Shown here: positions 60,566 to 64,000 of the stretch, piece by piece
Layout: each line of letters starts with the position of its first letter
Numbering within the stretch: position 1 is the first letter of the stretch
NCBI RefSeq assembly: GCF_900114765.1
Contig: NZ_FOUD01000001.1
Coordinates: 132,003-196,002 of the forward strand
DNA length: 64,000 nt
From: Halopseudomonas pachastrellae
Lineage (GTDB): Bacteria; Pseudomonadota; Gammaproteobacteria; Pseudomonadales; Pseudomonadaceae
Reading direction: 5' to 3'
The notes under the pieces: generated by a model
The model's database searches: none
Told to the model about the DNA's origin: nothing
Seen by the model: only the letters and a program-made list of their open reading frames with translations
Made by a program: the position numbers and the translations under genes

Positions 60566-61486
60566 TTAGCCCAAACCGCGCTGCTGCCAAATTGCCGCAG
60601 CGCTGTGATGGAGGATGCCGTGGCGACGGGCCAGCGCTTCGCGATCACGGTCGTAGCCACCGCCAATCACCGCGCAAACCGGGATGTCGCGGCCCAGGCA
60701 GTTGTCTATTACCAGGCGGTCGCGCGCGGCAATGCCGTCATCGGTCAGCTGCAGGTGTCCGAGCGCATCACCCAGGTGCACATCAACGCCGGCGTCATAG
60801 AGCACCAGGTCGGGCTGGTAGATGGGCAGCAGATAGTTGAGGACCTGCTCCAGCGTGTGCAGGTAGCCGGCGTCATCCAGGCCGCGCGGCAGGGGAATGT
60901 CCCAGTCGCTTTGGGCCTTGCGCGCAGGAAAGTTGTTTTCGCAGTGCAGCGACACGGTGATGGCGGCGTCCACGTCCGCGAGAATGGTGGCGGTGCCGTC
61001 GCCCTGATGCACGTCGCAGTCGATGATCAGTACCCGCTCCACTCGTCCGCTGGCCAGCAGTGAGAGGCTAATGATTGCCAAGTCGTTGAAGATGCAAAAA
61101 CCAGACGCAAAGTCGTGATGGGCGTGGTGGGTGCCGCCCGCCAGATGGCAGGCCAGGCCGTGTTGCAGGGCAAGGTCGGCGGTCAGCAGCGAGCCCCCGA
61201 CAGCGCGGGTGGTGCGTGCCACCAAGGCTTCGCTCCAGGGCAGGCCCATGCGTCTCAGGGCGGTGGCGTTGAGCGCATTATCGTGAAAGCGCGCAACGTA
61301 GTCGGCATCGTGGGCAAGGGTTAGCAGCTCGCGGCTGCAGCGTTCTGGGCTGTGCAGGTTGCTGTCGCGCAGTACGGCGGTGGCGCGCAGGTGGTCGTGC
61401 AGGCGGACAAACTTGTCCATCGGAAAACGATGGGGGGCCGGGAACGGGAAGCTGTAATCCGGGTGGTAGATCAGAGGCAGATCCAC
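60566..61486 (-). CDS. Histone deacetylase-fold (HDAC/AcuC-like) hydrolase
   Basis: The 306-aa zinc amidohydrolase of the arginase/deacetylase fold has the motif GGTHHAHHDFASGFCIFND (tandem His of the charge relay), the zinc ligand set DCDVHQGDGT, LVLYDAGVDVHLGD and the C-terminal GGGYDRD with the catalytic Tyr. Bacterial members deacylate acetyl-lysine (AcuC), polyamines or small amides; the substrate here is not identifiable. I chose GTG 61486 (MDLPLIYHPDYSFPFP), with AAGGAGC upstream; an in-frame ATG at 61543 is less supported. It is divergent from tesB. Confidence 0.9.
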   Translation of the reverse strand: MDLPLIYHPDYSFPFPAPHRFPMDKFVRLHDHLRATAVLRDSNLHSPERCSRELLTLAHDADYVARFHDNALNATALRRMGLPWSEALVARTTRAVGGSLLTADLALQHGLACHLAGGTHHAHHDFASGFCIFNDLAIISLSLLASGRVERVLIIDCDVHQGDGTATILADVDAAITVSLHCENNFPARKAQSDWDIPLPRGLDDAGYLHTLEQVLNYLLPIYQPDLVLYDAGVDVHLGDALGHLQLTDDGIAARDRLVIDNCLGRDIPVCAVIGGGYDRDREALARRHGILHHSAAAIWQQRGLG

Positions 61487-61678
61487 GGGGGCTCCTTGAG
61501 GCTGGTGCGCTTTGAGTATGGGTAGCCCGCTGCTGGCGGGCAAGTCTCAGCAATGATGCGCTCTGCTCATGCGAGACAATCCGGGTTAAACTGGCCAGCA
61601 TTCGAGCGGCGCGCACGCCGCCATTATTGTCGAGAAGTACCTGCCCGATAGCGGTCGGGCATGACGTGAGGACGCACT

Positions 61679-62542
61679 ATGAGTGAACTGCTGGACGATC
61701 TGGTTGACCTGTTGGCGCTGGAGAAAATCGAGGAAAACCTGTTCCGTGGCCGTAGCCAGGATCTGGGTTTCAAACAGCTCTTTGGCGGACAGGTGCTGGG
61801 CCAGTCGTTGTCGGCGGCCAGCCAGACTGTCGACTCCGAGCGCCATGTGCACTCGGTGCACGGCTATTTTCTGCGGCCGGGTAATGCCGATCTGCCCATT
61901 GTGTATCAGGTAGACCCGCTGCGTGATGGCGGCAGCTTCACCACCCGTCGCGTGCAGGCGATCCAGAAAGGTAAGCCGATCTTCACCATGATTAGCTCCT
62001 TTCAGGGCGATGAGGCAGGCTACGATCACCAGGCCGTGATGCCTGATGTGCCAGGCCCAGAGGAGCTGCCCAACGAAACCGAGTGGACGCGCCGCTATCA
62101 GCACCTGATTCATGAAAAGGTGCGCGACAAGGCGCTGGGCGGCAAGCCCATCGAAATCCGTCCGGTGGGTGAGTTCAACCCCTTTGAGCCGAAGGTCGGA
62201 GAGCCGGTGCGCTATATGTGGTATCGCGCCGACGGCGCTCTGCCGGATGACCCGCAGGTCCACCGCTATCTGCTGGCCTATGCCTCGGACTTTCACCTGC
62301 TGGGCACGGCCATGCAGCCGCACGGTATTTCCAGCTGGTCAACCGCCATGCAGGTGGCGAGCCTAGATCACTCGCTCTGGTATCACCGCCCGCTGCGGAT
62401 GGACGACTGGCTGCTGTATGCCATGGACAGCCCCTCGGCCAGCGGTTCGCGTGGCCTGTCACGTGGTCAGATATTCAACCGGGCCGGCGAACTGGTGGCC
62501 TCGGTGGCCCAGGAGTCGCTGATGCGCAAGGTTGAGCGCTGA
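61679..62542 (+). CDS. tesB: Acyl-CoA thioesterase II
   Basis: Double hot-dog thioesterase that hydrolyses medium- and long-chain acyl-CoA. The 287-aa protein has FGGQVLGQSLSAASQTV, the SVHGYFLRPG segment, FTMISSFQ, and the C-terminal MQVASLDHSLWYHRPLRMDDW with the catalytic Asp region and GLSRGQIFNRAGELVASVAQE with the Thr/Gln region. GAGGACG lies before ATG 61679. It is 1 bp from the downstream HAD gene and divergent from the deacetylase-fold gene. Confidence 0.95.
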   Translation: MSELLDDLVDLLALEKIEENLFRGRSQDLGFKQLFGGQVLGQSLSAASQTVDSERHVHSVHGYFLRPGNADLPIVYQVDPLRDGGSFTTRRVQAIQKGKPIFTMISSFQGDEAGYDHQAVMPDVPGPEELPNETEWTRRYQHLIHEKVRDKALGGKPIEIRPVGEFNPFEPKVGEPVRYMWYRADGALPDDPQVHRYLLAYASDFHLLGTAMQPHGISSWSTAMQVASLDHSLWYHRPLRMDDWLLYAMDSPSASGSRGLSRGQIFNRAGELVASVAQESLMRKVER

Positions 62543-62543
62543 G

Positions 62544-63122
62544 ATGCACCGGTTGCGCGGCTGGGTGTTTGATCTGGACGGCACGCTGACGCTAGCTCAG
62601 CATGACTTTCCAGCGATTCGTCGCGAGCTTGGGGTGCCGGCTGATGCGGATATCCTGACCTATATGGCGACCTTGCCTGCCGACGACTACACCGCGATGA
62701 AAGCCCAGCTTGATGCCATCGAGCTGCGGCTGGCGGCGGACGTGCAGCCGGCGCCCGGCGCAGTGGAGCTGGTGCGTCAGCTGCGTGACCAGGGGCGGCG
62801 ACTGGGTATCTTGACGCGCAATCTGCAGGTGGTTGCGCGCTCGACGCTCAATGGCCTCGGGATTCTCGACTGTTTTGCCGCCGAAGATGTGCTCGGGCGG
62901 GAGGACGCTGCGCCCAAACCTTCGCCCGATGGCATTCACCAATTGCTGGATCGCTGGCAGCTGTCACCGGACGAGGCGGTGATGGTGGGAGACTTTCGCT
63001 TTGATCTTGAAGCGGGCAGGGCGGCTGGCAGCCGCACTTGTCTGATCCTGCCGGACAATCCGTGGCCCGATCTGGTCGACTGGCACTTGCCAAGCTGCAG
63101 TGCGCTGCTGGCACGACTTTGA
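62544..63122 (+). CDS. HAD-superfamily hydrolase (phosphatase)
   Basis: The 192-aa HAD subfamily IA-type protein has the catalytic motif I WVFDLDGTLTLAQHDF (DxD nucleophile), motif II region LGILTRN, the Lys in AAPKPSPDG and motif IV VGDFRFDLEAGRAAG. The cap is small and helical. The substrate is unknown; it resembles phosphoglycolate phosphatase-like or phosphoserine-type enzymes. ATG 62544 follows the tesB stop after one base; a TTG at 62532 would overlap tesB and is less likely. Confidence 0.9.
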   Translation: MHRLRGWVFDLDGTLTLAQHDFPAIRRELGVPADADILTYMATLPADDYTAMKAQLDAIELRLAADVQPAPGAVELVRQLRDQGRRLGILTRNLQVVARSTLNGLGILDCFAAEDVLGREDAAPKPSPDGIHQLLDRWQLSPDEAVMVGDFRFDLEAGRAAGSRTCLILPDNPWPDLVDWHLPSCSALLARL

Positions 63123-63140
63123 TCGTGCTGTAGTTGCCTG

Positions 63141-64000
63141 TCAGTTGGTGCCTTGAAACCGCAGGCGCATCGACAGATCGACGGCTTTGACATCCTTGGT
63201 CATGCTGCCGATCGAAATGTAGTCCACGCCTGTCTCTGCCACGCTACGCAGAGTTTTCTCGGTAATGCCGCCAGAGGCTTCCAGTTTGGCGCGCCCGGCG
63301 TTGAGTTTGACCGCCGTGCGCATGTCATCGTCGCTCAGTTCGTCGAGCATGACGATGTCGGCGCCCGCCGCCAGAGCCTGTTTCAGTTCATCCAGGCTTT
63401 CTACTTCCACCTCGACCGGCTTGCCGGGCGCAATTTCGTGGGCGCGGCTGATGGCCTGGGCGATGCCGCCGCAGGCAGCGATGTGGTTTTCCTTGATCAG
63501 GAAGGCGTCATACAGGCCGATGCGGTGGTTGTGGCAGCCGCCGCAGGTGACGGCGTACTTCTGCGCCAGGCGCAGGCCGGGCAATGTCTTGCGGGTATCC
63601 AGTAGTTTGACGCTGGTGCCGGCAACCATATCCGCGAAGTGACGGCTGCGGGTAGCGGTCGCGGATAGCAGCTGGATGAAGTTGAGCATTGAGCGTTCAG
63701 CGGTCAGCAGGCCGCGGGCTGGGCCGCTGAAGCGACAGATAGTCTGATCGGCGAGCAGGTTGTCGCCGTCGTTGACCAGCCATTCGATGGATATCTGCGG
63801 GTCGACCTGGCGAGCGACTTCATCTGCCCAGGCCTTGCCGCAGAAGACGGCCGCTTCACGGGTGATGATTCGGCCGTCGGCCTGACGCTCGGCTGGGATC
63901 AGGCTGGCAGTGATATCGCCATCGCCCACGTCTTCGGCCAAGGCGCGGCGCACATCTTCAACGATAGTGGTCTGCTGGCTGTCGAGAGTGAGGTTGGGCA
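63141..64000 (-). CDS. nadC: Nicotinate-nucleotide pyrophosphorylase (quinolinate phosphoribosyltransferase), 5' end cut by window
   Basis: Makes nicotinate mononucleotide from quinolinate and PRPP in de novo NAD synthesis. The gene is complete but for the start: the last bases at 63999-64000 read as TG of an ATG followed by [16 protein letters not shown], matching the Pseudomonas NadC N-terminus MPNLTL, so the A lies at 64001. Internal landmarks are [20 protein letters not shown], the [13 protein letters not shown] substrate loop, [16 protein letters not shown] and KLEASGGI. The total would be about 286 aa. An internal GTG at 63953 should not be used as the start. Confidence 0.95.
   Translation of the reverse strand, partial: PNLTLDSQQTTIVEDVRRALAEDVGDGDITASLIPAERQADGRIITREAAVFCGKAWADEVARQVDPQISIEWLVNDGDNLLADQTICRFSGPARGLLTAERSMLNFIQLLSATATRSRHFADMVAGTSVKLLDTRKTLPGLRLAQKYAVTCGGCHNHRIGLYDAFLIKENHIAACGGIAQAISRAHEIAPGKPVEVEVESLDELKQALAAGADIVMLDELSDDDMRTAVKLNAGRAKLEASGGITEKTLRSVAETGVDYISIGSMTKDVKAVDLSMRLRFQGTN

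Overview
The window is chromosomal DNA from a gammaproteobacterium of the Pseudomonas group. The order dapC-glnD-map / rpsB-tsf-pyrH-frr-uppS-cdsA-dxr-rseP-bamA-skp-lpxD-fabZ-lpxA-lpxB-rnhB-dnaE-accA-tilS-pyrG-kdsA-eno-ftsB-ispD is the arrangement I know from Pseudomonas. DinB, NadC and FtsB also read as Pseudomonas-type proteins, and the GC-rich, strongly biased codon use fits. A Halopseudomonas-like (marine Pseudomonas) relative is my guess, not something the sequence proves.

Layout. (1) 1-4870, minus strand: map, glnD and dapC (translation start, nitrogen sensing, lysine/peptidoglycan precursor), followed by a 9-codon remnant of an ArsC/YffB-type gene. (2) 5153-30699, plus strand: a long run of essential genes covering translation (rpsB, tsf, frr, tilS), nucleotides (pyrH, pyrG), isoprenoids and undecaprenyl carrier (dxr, ispD, uppS), phospholipid and fatty acid synthesis (cdsA, fabZ, accA), envelope biogenesis (rseP, bamA, skp, lpxD, lpxA, lpxB, kdsA), replication (rnhB, dnaE), glycolysis (eno) and division (ftsB). 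Most neighbours overlap or nearly touch; intrinsic terminators sit after rpsB, after tsf and between lpxD and fabZ. (3) 30700-31460: a gene-free accessory gap with a 267-bp MITE-like element, a second palindromic repeat and a LexA-controlled promoter. (4) 31461-36569: the SOS mutagenesis cassette imuA-imuB-dnaE2. (5) 36560-46902: an HIBCH-type hydrolase, a free-standing initiator tRNA with its own promoter and terminator, a metallo-beta-lactamase-fold hydrolase, then a probable uptake and activation module (acyl-CoA synthetase, NCS2-type permease, OprD porin) divergent from a PAS histidine kinase/FixJ-type regulator pair, and a membrane diguanylate cyclase. (6) 46951-64000: mixed housekeeping and poorly characterised genes: dinB, a zinc-ribbon protein, two SDRs, DUF2489, a LEA14-like lipoprotein, a YchJ/SEC-C protein, a DUF6231-type protein, dinG, an EstB-like serine hydrolase, pdxH, a three-gene lipoprotein operon (CsgG/HfaB-like, DUF4810, DUF799), ynfA, a BaiN-like flavoprotein, a histone-deacetylase-fold protein, tesB, a HAD phosphatase and nadC, which lacks only the first base of its start codon at the window edge.

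I see no prophage, CRISPR array, restriction system or complete insertion sequence. The points most worth following are the MITE-like family with two copies here, the acyl-CoA synthetase/permease/porin module with its cytosolic two-component system, the uncharacterised lipoprotein trio, the ArsC remnant, and the position of the SOS cassette at a break in conserved gene order beside the mobile repeat.
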